DNA from: Faecalitalea sp. UBA4312
Lineage (GTDB): Bacteria; Bacillota_I; Bacilli_A; Erysipelotrichales; Erysipelotrichaceae
Direction of reading: 5' to 3'
NCBI GenBank assembly: GCA_002394635.1
Contig: DGUK01000040.1
Span: 1-14,060, forward strand
Length of the DNA stretch: 14,060 nucleotides
Part shown: piece by piece, positions 1 through 6,049 of the stretch
How positions within the stretch are numbered: position 1 is the stretch's first letter
Layout of the letters: each line of letters starts with the position of its first letter
Made by a program: the position numbers and the translations under genes
The notes under the pieces: model-generated
The model's input: the letters and a program-made list of their open reading frames with translations, nothing else
Told to the model about the DNA's origin: nothing
Databases searched by the model: none

Positions 1-1
1 A

Positions 2-913
2 TTGAATGAGCAGACACAAGTACTGGTACCGGAATATAAAGAGGCACTGGATGCCTATGAAACAAAGGATTGGGATTCTTTTACCAGTACGTATTTAACG
101 ATTCTTGACAAACATAAAGCGATGGTTTGGCAACAATCCGAAGATATGGTGGAAGACCTGGATAAACAAAGGATCTATTATGAGGCACTGTCTGACCAGC
201 ATCTGGCTTACGAAAATTTGGAATATCCTGTATACGGGTTTACCTTTTTGTTCTATACAGGCCAGACGATCTTTCCTGCGCTTTTGACCATTGGCAGTCT
301 GATTCTTCTGGCTCATATAGCTTTGATGGATCGGAACCAGGCGCTGGATTGTACCCGACTGTTCCCCTTAAGCAGTCCTTGTATCGTGATTTCAAAGATC
401 ATAGCTGGTTTTATCTGTTCCATGGGAATGGCAGGGGGCGTATTGGGATTGCAGTGGATCGTATGTACACTGCTGACCGGACAAACGGGTAGGACACATC
501 CTATTTTGGTATGGAGCCAAGAAACATGGATCACAAAGCCGGCAGATCTTTGTATTGGATCCTACTTACTTCTGCTTGCCGGTTTTATTTTGTTTCTTTC
601 TTTATTTGTGAGCGTACTCTCTGCCTTTGTCAAAGAGGAAACCAGTTTATTGATCACATCTGTTGTACTAATTACAGGATTTGGCTATGCGCCTTATCTG
701 ATTCCGTATTTACAACCATTTGCCCATCTGTTTCCTACGACCTATATGCATTTTTCTGCAATCGTCAACGGGTGGATGTCTAAACAGTTTTATAATGGGT
801 ATCTGATTCTGACGCATGGAATGTATAACCTGATGATTTGGTGTCTGGGTTTATCTATATGGCTTTCTTTTTATCTGTTGCGAACCAGAATATACCGTAA
901 GGACAGGAGATAA
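2..913 (+). CDS. ABC-2-type transporter permease, 3' part (partial at window edge)
   Basis: Integral membrane protein, probably the permease half of an ABC exporter or of a bacteriocin/antibiotic-resistance type transporter. The visible part has a hydrophilic stretch of about 75 residues that is rich in charged and aromatic residues, likely an extracytoplasmic loop. It is followed by five hydrophobic segments at roughly residues 88-108, 129-158, 183-208, 214-234 and 268-293, and a short basic tail (RTRIYRKDRR). This large loop followed by five helices fits ABC-2 permeases, in which a first helix precedes the loop. That helix would lie upstream of the window. The TTG at position 2 simply opens the visible frame and is not a convincing start. 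No ATPase partner is visible. The family call rests on topology and general resemblance, so the substrate is unknown. Confidence 0.6.
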   Translation: MNEQTQVLVPEYKEALDAYETKDWDSFTSTYLTILDKHKAMVWQQSEDMVEDLDKQRIYYEALSDQHLAYENLEYPVYGFTFLFYTGQTIFPALLTIGSLILLAHIALMDRNQALDCTRLFPLSSPCIVISKIIAGFICSMGMAGGVLGLQWIVCTLLTGQTGRTHPILVWSQETWITKPADLCIGSYLLLLAGFILFLSLFVSVLSAFVKEETSLLITSVVLITGFGYAPYLIPYLQPFAHLFPTTYMHFSAIVNGWMSKQFYNGYLILTHGMYNLMIWCLGLSIWLSFYLLRTRIYRKDRR

Positions 914-943
914 CCATTTGAGAAAAAATAATTATTCATACTG

Positions 944-972
944 GAATCAGATTTTCTGATTCTTTTTCTTTG
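944..972 (+). terminator. Rho-independent terminator after the ABC permease
   Basis: An 8-bp perfect stem (GAATCAGA, 944-951, with TCTGATTC, 955-962) has a TTT loop and is followed directly by a T-rich run (963-971). It closes the permease transcript 30 bp after its stop codon. The stem is AT-rich, so efficiency may be moderate. Confidence 0.75.
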
Positions 973-991
973 TTCCTTTTCGGATCCTTGA

Positions 992-997
992 TAGAAT
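992..997 (+). promoter_or_regulatory. Candidate -10 box just upstream of the EamA transporter gene
   Basis: TAGAAT matches 5 of 6 positions of the sigma-A -10 consensus and lies after the upstream terminator. The -35 side is poor (TTGTTC at 970-975, 16-bp spacer). Transcription from here would start at about 1003-1005, practically on the ATG, which itself has no Shine-Dalgarno sequence. Weak as a promoter call taken alone. Confidence 0.3.
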
Positions 998-1004
998 GTA
1001 AAAC

Positions 1005-1844
1005 ATGGAAAGACAAAAGGGATTGACGAAATATCACTTCTATGTAGCTATCACTGCCCTATGCTGGTCAACCGGAGGATTGTTTATTAAAAGTGTGGAA
1101 CAATCGGGTTTTCTGATTGTCGGTGCGGAGGCGTTTTTTGCCCTTGTTTTTTGTCTGTTGTTTCAAAGGCATCGTTTTCAATGGACAAAATTTGTGCTGA
1201 TGACCGGTTTTTTTCAATTCTTGATGCAGATCTGTTTCGTATTTGCCAATCTTTTGACAACGGTCGGAAATACCATTGTCCTGCAGTATACCTCGATGAT
1301 CTTTGTATTGATTTATCAAAGTCTGGATAAAAGGAGGCTGCCGAAGCCCTATCAGCTGTTGGTAATCGTTCTTGCCCTGACCGGAATGGTTACCTTCTTC
1401 TTTGACCAGCTTTCTTGGGATGGTCTGTTAGGGAATATTCTGGCCATTGCTTCCGGTGCTTTTTTAGGGGCTCAGTTCTATCTGAATACCAAAGAACAGG
1501 CCGATGCCAACAGTTCCTTATATATACAATATTTTTTATGCGCACTGACGACCTTGTTCTATCTTGTGGTGCATCCTTCTATACAGGTGTCCGTATCTGA
1601 CGGACTGTATCTACTGGCTGCCGGTATTGTGACCAACGGGATCAGCGGTATCTTTTTTGCCAAGGGAATCGAAGGCATATCCGGATTTACCGCGAATATC
1701 ATCTGTATGAGCGAAGCGGTCTTAGCCCCCATCTGGGCTTTTCTTTTCCTGCATGAACGATTAAGCCCGGCTGCCTGCATCGGTGCTGTACTGATTGGCA
1801 GTGCTTTGGTGTATAATAGCATCAGAGAAGTTAAGGAGACATAA
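1005..1844 (+). CDS. EamA/DMT-family membrane transporter
   Basis: A 279-residue polytopic protein with about ten hydrophobic helices arranged as two EamA repeats (approximately residues 10-135 and 143-272), the normal size and topology of drug/metabolite transporters. Typical family features are the N-terminal helix with a CWSTGG motif, a middle charged linker (LDKRRLPKP), and a second-repeat segment (SEAVLAPIWAFLFLHERLSP) matching the conserved E-x3-P...LxE-L region of EamA proteins. It probably exports or imports a small metabolite across the cytoplasmic membrane; the substrate cannot be read from sequence. The ATG at 1005 has no recognisable ribosome binding site, which is unusual beside its neighbours. 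Its stop is one base before the ATG of the SIS-domain gene, so the two are co-transcribed and the transporter may handle a substrate or product of that enzyme. Confidence 0.85.
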   Translation: MERQKGLTKYHFYVAITALCWSTGGLFIKSVEQSGFLIVGAEAFFALVFCLLFQRHRFQWTKFVLMTGFFQFLMQICFVFANLLTTVGNTIVLQYTSMIFVLIYQSLDKRRLPKPYQLLVIVLALTGMVTFFFDQLSWDGLLGNILAIASGAFLGAQFYLNTKEQADANSSLYIQYFLCALTTLFYLVVHPSIQVSVSDGLYLLAAGIVTNGISGIFFAKGIEGISGFTANIICMSEAVLAPIWAFLFLHERLSPAACIGAVLIGSALVYNSIREVKET

Positions 1845-1845
1845 A

Positions 1846-2907
1846 ATGTTTGAAAGTGTAATGTGGGAGTATATACGGGAAGAAAAAGAAGTTTTATGGA
1901 ATATGTTGAAGGATCCGTCGATCCAGACAATTGCGCAGGCATATAGAGATATCGAGTGCATCTATATCATTGGCCATGGAAGTTCCTACAATGCAGCAAC
2001 TTCCGTACGTCCGGCTTTAGAAAGAGATTGTCGGATCCCGGTATATGTGGTCACTCCATCGGCTTTCATGCATACGACCCATTCTTTTGACTGGAAAGAG
2101 AAAGATACGACACTGGTGATCGGTATATCCCAGACAGGAACGAGCCGCGGGGTGGTAGAGTCTTTAAAAATGGCCAAAGCCAAGGGCTGTAAGGTATTGG
2201 GATTAACCAATGAAAAGGGCTCGCCAACGGATACACTAAGTGACGATATCATTGATTTTCATTGCGGCATAGAAGATTCCAATGCCAAGACAAAGGGATA
2301 CAGCTGTACATTGCTGGCATTGTTGCTGTTGGATCTGTATCTAGCACAAGCTAAAGGAACCATCAGCGAGGAGCAGTTTGGTGTATATAAGAAAGACCTG
2401 GAACAGGAAGTAATGAATCTGGATACTGTGATTTCAAATATCACAGACTGGTGCCATAAAAACCAGTATGGAAAAGGAATGACACATATTTACGTTCTTG
2501 GCGATGGTCTGAATTTCGGGACTTCCATGGAAGGTCAGCTAAAACTGATGGAAACCATGTGTATTCCAACTATGTTCAATGATACCGTGGAATTCTCACA
2601 TGGTATGCATCGTTCTATCACAAAGGATTCTTATGTCATCTTACTCAATGATGGAACGGAAAAAGAGCTTGTGGACAGAACCTTTGATTATCTGGTGAAT
2701 TTAAAAGCTCATACGATCATGGTTACAAACCAGGATGAAATTGGTGAAAACATTCTGTCTGTTCCGAAATATACATACCAGAGTTCCTTGCTCTCCATAG
2801 TTGCGATCATCCAGGTCATCTCTGTATTTGTACCTGAAATCAACGGATTAAATCCAAACAGGAATGCAAATAATGACTATACGGATGCTGTAAAGACCAG
2901 GGTATAA
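1846..2907 (+). CDS. Double-SIS sugar-phosphate isomerase/deglycase (GlmS C-terminal-like, FrlB/AgaS type)
   Basis: A 353-residue cytosolic enzyme with two SIS (sugar isomerase) domains, about residues 38-165 and 213-330. Motifs parallel the isomerase half of GlmS: IIGHGSSYNA (41-50), GISQTGTS (93-100) for sugar-phosphate binding, an EDSNAKTKGYS segment (143-153) like the GlmS STKAYT region, a second-domain EGQLKLMET segment (229-237), and EFSHGMH (249-255) like the GlmS ELKHGP loop. The N-terminal glutaminase domain of GlmS is absent, so it cannot take ammonia from glutamine. Family members of this build act as fructosamine-6-phosphate deglycases (FrlB, GfrE/GfrF) or amino-sugar deaminase/isomerases (AgaS). 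The start at 1846 is chosen over upstream in-frame ATGs because AAGGAG sits 7 bases before it and it begins just after the transporter stop. nagB follows, supporting amino-sugar catabolism; the exact substrate is open. Confidence 0.8.
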   Translation: MFESVMWEYIREEKEVLWNMLKDPSIQTIAQAYRDIECIYIIGHGSSYNAATSVRPALERDCRIPVYVVTPSAFMHTTHSFDWKEKDTTLVIGISQTGTSRGVVESLKMAKAKGCKVLGLTNEKGSPTDTLSDDIIDFHCGIEDSNAKTKGYSCTLLALLLLDLYLAQAKGTISEEQFGVYKKDLEQEVMNLDTVISNITDWCHKNQYGKGMTHIYVLGDGLNFGTSMEGQLKLMETMCIPTMFNDTVEFSHGMHRSITKDSYVILLNDGTEKELVDRTFDYLVNLKAHTIMVTNQDEIGENILSVPKYTYQSSLLSIVAIIQVISVFVPEINGLNPNRNANNDYTDAVKTRV

Positions 2908-2924
2908 AATACAGTATTTTTCCA

Positions 2925-2953
2925 TAGAAAAACCCCATAGCAGGTGTTATGAT
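2925..2953 (+). promoter_or_regulatory. Candidate sigma-A promoter for nagB
   Basis: TAGAAA (2925-2930) and TATGAT (2948-2953) are separated by 17 bp, and a TGT just before the -10 makes it an extended -10. The start point would be near 2960, about 30 bases before the nagB ATG. This allows nagB to be expressed apart from the upstream SIS gene, since no terminator separates them. Confidence 0.5.
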
Positions 2954-2992
2954 TAACGTGTTGGAGGAATTCCAAAGGAGGTAGTATACAGT

Positions 2993-3715
2993 ATGAAAGT
3001 CATCGTTTGTAAAGACTATGCAGAGCTTTCAAAAGAAGCATTTAAAGTAGTCAAGGAAGTATTGGATAATAAACCCAATGCTGTATTAGGTCTGGCTACA
3101 GGAAGCAGTCCGGAGGGATTGTATGAAGAGATGATCAAGGATCATAAAGAAAACGGAACCAGTTATAAAGAAGTATCTTCCTATAACCTGGACGAATATG
3201 TAGGCATCGACCGCAACGACAAGAATTCTTATTATACATTCATGAATGAAAAGCTGTTTAATGGTATCGATATCGATCCGGCAAACACGCATGTTCCATA
3301 TGGAAGCACACAGGCAGACTGTGACGCCTATGAAGAAGCCTTGAGCAAGGTATCCATTGATGTACAGGTACTGGGAATCGGACAGAATGGTCATATCGGA
3401 TTCAATGAACCGGGTACATCCTTTGATGAACTGACACATATCGTGGATTTGACACAAAGCACACTGGAAGCCAACAAACGTTTCTTTGATAACGATATCA
3501 ACCAGGTACCGAAACAGGCCATGTCTATGGGAATCGGAACGATCATGAAATCCAAGAAAGCATTATTGGTAGCCAATGGTCTTCAGAAAGCTGATGCCGT
3601 GAAAGCAATGGTAGAAGGCCCGGTTACAACCGATGTACCTGCGTCTGCTTTACAGAACCATCCGGATTGTGTAGTCATCGTGGATGCGGAAGCAGGATCA
3701 AAATTAACGAAATAA
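2993..3715 (+). CDS. nagB: Glucosamine-6-phosphate deaminase
   Basis: Converts glucosamine 6-phosphate to fructose 6-phosphate and ammonia, the step that feeds amino sugars into glycolysis. The 240-residue length is typical of the short Gram-positive NagB. Visible family motifs are the phosphate-binding LGLATGSSPEGLY (32-44), YNLDEYVG (64-71) with the catalytic Asp at D67, and LGIGQNGHIGFNEPG (127-141) holding N132, H134 and E139. These align with Asp141, His143 and Glu148 of the E. coli enzyme; Asn at the first position is familiar in Bacillota NagB. A very strong AAAGGAGG (2974-2981) precedes the ATG. The gene is monocistronic or a read-through partner of the SIS enzyme, and has its own terminator 2 bases after the stop. 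Confidence 0.95.
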   Translation: MKVIVCKDYAELSKEAFKVVKEVLDNKPNAVLGLATGSSPEGLYEEMIKDHKENGTSYKEVSSYNLDEYVGIDRNDKNSYYTFMNEKLFNGIDIDPANTHVPYGSTQADCDAYEEALSKVSIDVQVLGIGQNGHIGFNEPGTSFDELTHIVDLTQSTLEANKRFFDNDINQVPKQAMSMGIGTIMKSKKALLVANGLQKADAVKAMVEGPVTTDVPASALQNHPDCVVIVDAEAGSKLTK

Positions 3716-3716
3716 G

Positions 3717-3740
3717 AAATCCGGGAAACCGGATTTTTTT
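3717..3740 (+). terminator. Rho-independent terminator after nagB
   Basis: Perfect 8-bp stem AAATCCGG (3717-3724) / CCGGATTT (3729-3736) with a GAAA tetraloop, running into a seven-T tract (3734-3740). A textbook intrinsic terminator. Confidence 0.9.
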
Positions 3741-3747
3741 ATGCCTA

Positions 3748-3776
3748 TTGAAATGCATGATTTTTTCTGATATATA
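3748..3776 (+). promoter_or_regulatory. Sigma-A promoter for the HAD hydrolase pair
   Basis: TTGAAA (3748-3753), a 17-bp spacer and TATATA (3771-3776), with TGA directly before the -10 giving an extended -10. The predicted start at about 3783 leaves a very short leader carrying the TGAGGA ribosome binding site (3785-3790) before the ATG at 3798. Confidence 0.6.
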
Positions 3777-3797
3777 CGAAACAGTGAGGAACAGAGT

Positions 3798-4439
3798 ATG
3801 AAAGGTGCTATTTTTGATAAAGACGGAACACTGTTTGACAGTGAAAAGTATTATAACGAAGGCTGGTACGTCATGGCCGAACGCATGGGCTTTGAAGTGA
3901 CCCAGGCGTTCATCGATGCCATCTGGGGACGAAGCGGCCAGGATCAGATAGACAGGATCCATGCCATGAAACCGGAGATCGATGCGTATGCCTATTGGAA
4001 GGGATATACAGATTATGCGGTAGAGAAGATGCGAGAGACGCTGGAACTGAAACCAGGCGTTATAGAAATACTGGAGTATCTTAAAACGAGAGGAATTCCT
4101 TGTGCCATAGCCAGTGGAGGATCCACTTCATTAATTCGGGAGAATTTGGAAAAGGCAGGATTAACAGCGTACTTCAGCGGGATTGCCTCGGCGGTAGAAG
4201 TATCCCACAGCAAACCACATCCCGATGTCTTCTATGAAGCCTGTCGACAGTTGAAGCTTTCCCCGGAAGACTGTATTGTCTTCGAGGATAGCACCAATGG
4301 TATCTTAGGAGCCTGTGCTGCCGGATGTAAAGCAGTATTAATACCCGAAACCGATACCATCGATCCTTGTCTGGAAGGAAAATGCGAGGTATTCAAAGAT
4401 TTTTTTGAGGTGATAGAATGGTTGAAAACACAAGAATAA
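3798..4439 (+). CDS. HAD-superfamily hydrolase 1 (beta-phosphoglucomutase/phosphatase type)
   Basis: A 213-residue cytosolic HAD subfamily IA enzyme, probably a sugar-phosphate phosphatase or phosphomutase. All four HAD motifs are present: FDKDGTLFD with nucleophile D7 and acid/base D9; AIASGG with S106; SKPHPDVF with K139; and VFEDSTNG with E163 and D164 for magnesium. A helical cap lies between motifs I and II (about 15-85). The Asp-Lys-Asp form of motif I is less common than Asp-Met/Leu-Asp and is shared with the next gene. The C-terminal end overlaps the start of the second HAD gene by 22 bases. The similar ends (FKDFFEV / CKDFFEV) and the shared LELKPGV...KTRG stretch show that the two arose by tandem duplication. 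Substrate unknown. Confidence 0.85.
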   Translation: MKGAIFDKDGTLFDSEKYYNEGWYVMAERMGFEVTQAFIDAIWGRSGQDQIDRIHAMKPEIDAYAYWKGYTDYAVEKMRETLELKPGVIEILEYLKTRGIPCAIASGGSTSLIRENLEKAGLTAYFSGIASAVEVSHSKPHPDVFYEACRQLKLSPEDCIVFEDSTNGILGACAAGCKAVLIPETDTIDPCLEGKCEVFKDFFEVIEWLKTQE

Positions 4440-5074
4440 AGGGAGCTATCTTTGATAAAGACGGGATTTTGTTCAATACGGAAGTATTTTATAACGAAGC
4501 CTGGAAACTGGCAGGAAAGGATTTTGGTCTAGATGTATCGGATGCGTTTTGTCTGAAGATGAAGGGACGCAGTAAACATGCGATCATTGAGCTGATCCAG
4601 CAGACGTTTCCCGCTGTGGATCCCTACAAAATGCGGGAAAGCTGTTTTAAACATGTAAAGCGCATGATGGAGGAAAACCTGGAATTAAAACCAGGGGTTG
4701 TGGAAGTTCTACAATATATGAAAACGCGTGGATATAAAACGGCGGTTGCCAGCAGCGCTACCCGGGAACAGATTTATGATAATCTGGAAAGAGGAAAGAT
4801 CCTGAACTATTTTGATGTCGTAGTTGCGGGTTTTGACATTGACAAAAGTAAACCGGAACCGGATATCTTTCTAAAAGCTTGCCACCAGTTGGCATTAAAA
4901 CCGGAAGAGTGTTACGTCTTTGAAGATAGTCCGCTAGGTATCCAGGCAGGACATGCTGCGGGTTGTTATACCATCTTGATACCGGATCTGTTTGAACCGA
5001 AGGACCAGCCATACGATGAGGTATGTAAAGACTTCTTTGAAGTGATGGAAAAAATAGAAAAGAACGAAATATAG
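4418..5074 (+). CDS. HAD-superfamily hydrolase 2, tandem paralogue
   Basis: A 218-residue HAD subfamily IA protein, closely related to the gene it overlaps. Motif I is FDKDGILF (nucleophile D13, D15; Ile where the first copy has Thr), motif II is AVASSAT with S112, motif III is SKPEPDIF with K145, and motif IV is VFEDSPLG with E169 and D170, so it should be catalytically competent. The ATG at 4418 lies inside the end of the first gene and has a GAGGTGAT ribosome binding site (4407-4414) within that coding sequence, indicating translational coupling. Cap-domain residues differ much more than the core between the two copies, which suggests different substrates. It is followed by a strong terminator, so the pair forms its own operon. 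Confidence 0.85.
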   Translation: MVENTRIKGAIFDKDGILFNTEVFYNEAWKLAGKDFGLDVSDAFCLKMKGRSKHAIIELIQQTFPAVDPYKMRESCFKHVKRMMEENLELKPGVVEVLQYMKTRGYKTAVASSATREQIYDNLERGKILNYFDVVVAGFDIDKSKPEPDIFLKACHQLALKPEECYVFEDSPLGIQAGHAAGCYTILIPDLFEPKDQPYDEVCKDFFEVMEKIEKNEI

Positions 5075-5086
5075 AGGAAACATTTC

Positions 5087-5113
5087 AGCGAGGCAATACC
5101 TCGCTTTTTGTCT
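5087..5113 (+). terminator. Rho-independent terminator after the HAD pair
   Basis: Seven-bp perfect stem AGCGAGG (5087-5093) / CCTCGCT (5099-5105), loop CAATA, then a T tract (5105-5109). Confidence 0.85.
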
Positions 5114-5154
5114 GTTATAGGATTTTATCAGGGCTTGAAGTATTTAGACAGTAA

Positions 5155-5178
5155 GCACAATTGTTAGTTCAATTGTGC
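5155..5178. promoter_or_regulatory. 9-bp palindrome, probable activator operator of the PTS operon
   Basis: GCACAATTG (5155-5163) and CAATTGTGC (5170-5178) are perfect inverted repeats around a 6-base centre. The centre is about 73 bp upstream of the expected start point for the PTS operon (see the -10 box at 5228). MtlR-type PRD activators bind interrupted inverted repeats with CACA/TGTG cores upstream of -35, and one such regulator is encoded downstream, so this is a plausible operator. Alternative: eight Ts begin 3 bases after the palindrome (5182-5189), so it could instead, or also, act as a second transcription terminator. Confidence 0.5.
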
Positions 5179-5198
5179 GCATTTTTTTTGACTTTGTT

Positions 5199-5233
5199 TT
5201 GAACTTTATGGTTCTCCTTTCCAAAAATATAAT
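5199..5233 (+). promoter_or_regulatory. PTS operon promoter with a perfect -10 and no proper -35
   Basis: TATAAT lies at 5228-5233. At the normal 17-bp distance the -35 hexamer is TTTATG (5205-5210), a poor match. A better TTGAAC (5199-5204) is too far away at 23 bp. A small inverted repeat, GAAC (5201-5204) and GTTC (5211-5214), covers the -35 region. This is the layout of an activator-dependent promoter. Confidence 0.5.
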
Positions 5234-5260
5234 GAAATCAAGTTAAGAGGAGGTGTCTGG

Positions 5261-5728
5261 ATGCTCAGCGAGAATATCAAAGAAGAGCTGATCTTCATGG
5301 ATTTAGACGTACAGACAAGAGAGGAAGTATTTCATATTTTAGGAGGAAAACTGACAGAGCTGAATTATACAAAAGAAAGCTTTGTACCGGCATTGAAGGA
5401 AAGAGAAAAAGTGTTTCCGACAGGCTTGGATGTGAATGGCGTCGGCGTGGCTATTCCACACACAGATCAGAACCATGTCAATGCTACCGCCTTGGCTTTG
5501 GCTGTCTTAAAAAATCCGGTGGAATTTCATCAGATGGCATCCAATATCGAAGATCATCAGATGGTTCCTGTGAGATTTATCATCATGCTGGCGGTCAGTG
5601 GAGCCAATTATATGGACTTTCTTCAGAATGCGATTCTGCTGATCCAGGACCAGGAAGTGTTAAAACGGATTGTAAACGCAAAAACAAAAGAAGAGATCAT
5701 GCACATTGTGAAAGAAAAGGAGAATTAA
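5261..5728 (+). CDS. PTS EIIA component, fructose/galactitol (EIIA-2) type
   Basis: A 155-residue cytosolic phosphocarrier that accepts phosphate from HPr and passes it to the EIIB encoded next. The fold family is PTS EIIA type 2 (mannitol/fructose/galactitol). The phosphorylated histidine is H67 in GVAIPHTD (61-69), preceded by the family's typical FPTGLDV stretch (52-58). Length and motif fit the galactitol-family stand-alone EIIA. A GAGGAGGTG ribosome binding site (5247-5255) supports the ATG. It is the first gene of the five-gene catabolic operon. Confidence 0.9.
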   Translation: MLSENIKEELIFMDLDVQTREEVFHILGGKLTELNYTKESFVPALKEREKVFPTGLDVNGVGVAIPHTDQNHVNATALALAVLKNPVEFHQMASNIEDHQMVPVRFIIMLAVSGANYMDFLQNAILLIQDQEVLKRIVNAKTKEEIMHIVKEKEN

Positions 5729-5729
5729 A

Positions 5730-6038
5730 ATGAAATCTTACAAAATCTTATCCGCATGTGGAACCGGTGTCGCTACATCAACCGTAGCGGCCAACAAGTG
5801 CAAAACATTATTACAAGCCAGAGGTATTGAAAAGGTGGATGTCATTGAATGTAAGGCGATTGAAATCGTAGGAAAGGCCAGCATCATTCATCCGGACTGC
5901 ATCATCCATACGGCAGAAATTCCGGTGAATAAGCTGGGAGGTATCAAAACATTCCGTGCCTTGCAGTTTATTACAGGCATTGGTGCTGAACAACTAGCGG
6001 ATGAAATCGCGGATTACTTAAAGTCATTAGATAAGTAG
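5730..6038 (+). CDS. PTS EIIB component, galactitol (GatB) family
   Basis: A 102-residue cytosolic EIIB that transfers phosphate from EIIA to the incoming sugar alcohol. The N-terminal phosphorylation loop reads LSACGTGVATST, with active-site cysteine C10 in the CGTGVATS signature of galactitol-type EIIB. The gene starts one base after the EIIA stop, with AAAGGAG (5716-5722) inside the end of the EIIA gene, so translation is coupled. Confidence 0.92.
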   Translation: MKSYKILSACGTGVATSTVAANKCKTLLQARGIEKVDVIECKAIEIVGKASIIHPDCIIHTAEIPVNKLGGIKTFRALQFITGIGAEQLADEIADYLKSLDK

Positions 6039-6049
6039 AAAGGAATATC

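Noticed and set aside
1795..1848. Upstream in-frame ATG at 1795 as the SIS enzyme start
   Set aside because: It lies within the transporter gene, lacks a ribosome binding site, and would add 17 residues unlike the family; 1846 has AAGGAG at proper spacing.
2901..2925. Inverted repeat AAAATAC / GTATTTT after the SIS gene as a terminator
   Set aside because: The arms are separated by a single base, so no sensible hairpin loop can form, and the stem is almost all A-T.
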